The notes beneath the pieces are model-generated. The model did no database searches, was not told the DNA's origin, and saw only the letters and a list, made by a program, of their open reading frames with translations. From an uncultured Collinsella sp. (GTDB lineage: Bacteria > Actinomycetota > Coriobacteriia > Coriobacteriales > Coriobacteriaceae): a stretch of DNA of 5,193 bases. The number at the start of each line of letters is the position of its first letter. Position 1 is the first letter of the stretch. Below are positions 5,095 through 5,193 of this stretch, piece by piece. The stretch spans positions 1 through 5,193 of the forward strand of contig CAUDDU010000083.1 in assembly GCA_958448375.1 (NCBI GenBank), read 5' to 3'. The translations under genes and the position numbers were made by a program.

Positions 5095-5178
5095 GGCACT
5101 TAGGGACGTTCCTTATGTGCCGGCACTTTGGGAACGTCCCTAAGTGCCGGCATTCGGGGACGCTCCTTGGCTGTTGCC
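5095..5178. repeat. Three tandem palindromic units (27, 27 and 30 bp)
   Basis: Units 5095-5121, 5122-5148 and 5149-5178 each begin with GGCA, end with TGCC and carry a GGGA/GGGGA-ACG or GACG core, so each is itself an imperfect palindrome. Units 1 and 2 also pair with each other: GGCACTTAGGGACGTTCC (5095-5112) is the perfect reverse complement of 5131-5148, around the palindrome GTGCCGGCAC (5117-5126). The third unit has diverged (GGCATTCGGGGACGC). There is no coding capacity. Inference: an intergenic palindromic repeat of REP/BIME type upstream of the flippase-like gene. The inverted nonamers TTGAACAGG (5051) and CCTGTTCAA (5177) may be the limits of a larger 135-bp element. Confidence 0.7.
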
Positions 5179-5193
5179 TGTTCAAGAGTGTCC

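Noticed and set aside
5095..5178. CRISPR array
   Set aside because: The units are contiguous palindromes without unique spacers between them, and no cas gene is present.

Overview
The window looks like chromosomal DNA of a high-GC anaerobe of the Coriobacteriia, most likely Collinsella or a close relative. This is an inference from the style of the three proteins, the codon use and the type of palindromic intergenic repeats; no rRNA or marker gene is present to prove it.

Layout: (1) Positions 1-300 hold no protein gene that I can support. They carry a near-consensus minus-strand promoter (TTGACG, 17 bp, TATAAT) with a Gram-positive-type LexA/SOS box in its spacer. About 93 nt downstream is a strong minus-strand terminator, so the unit looks like a short DNA-damage-controlled RNA, or an attenuated leader of a gene beyond the left edge. 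A second, bidirectional terminator lies at 237-269. (2) Positions 355-1998, minus strand, encode a CPA1-type cation/proton antiporter with two C-terminal RCK_C (TrkA_C) domains. Its last 13 codons and its stop codon lie in a long perfect inverted repeat (301-396). (3) Positions 2252-3091, plus strand, encode a PPP-type metallophosphoesterase, divergent from the antiporter across a 253-bp gap. (4) Positions 3092-3407 are a gene-free gap between convergent genes. It holds a 123-bp element with terminal inverted repeats and a cluster of small hairpins. (5) Positions 3408-4991, minus strand, encode a 12-helix polysaccharide-flippase-like membrane protein with a long basic cytoplasmic N-terminus and a TTG start. 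(6) Positions 4992-5193 are its upstream region: a -10 box, an operator-like inverted repeat, and three tandem palindromic units.

The three proteins do not form an operon or an obvious pathway. They are single housekeeping or envelope genes: ion and pH homeostasis, a phosphatase, and an envelope-lipid or glycan transporter. The unusual content is between the genes: the SOS-box small-RNA unit at the left edge, and three unrelated families of palindromic element, one fused into the end of a coding sequence.
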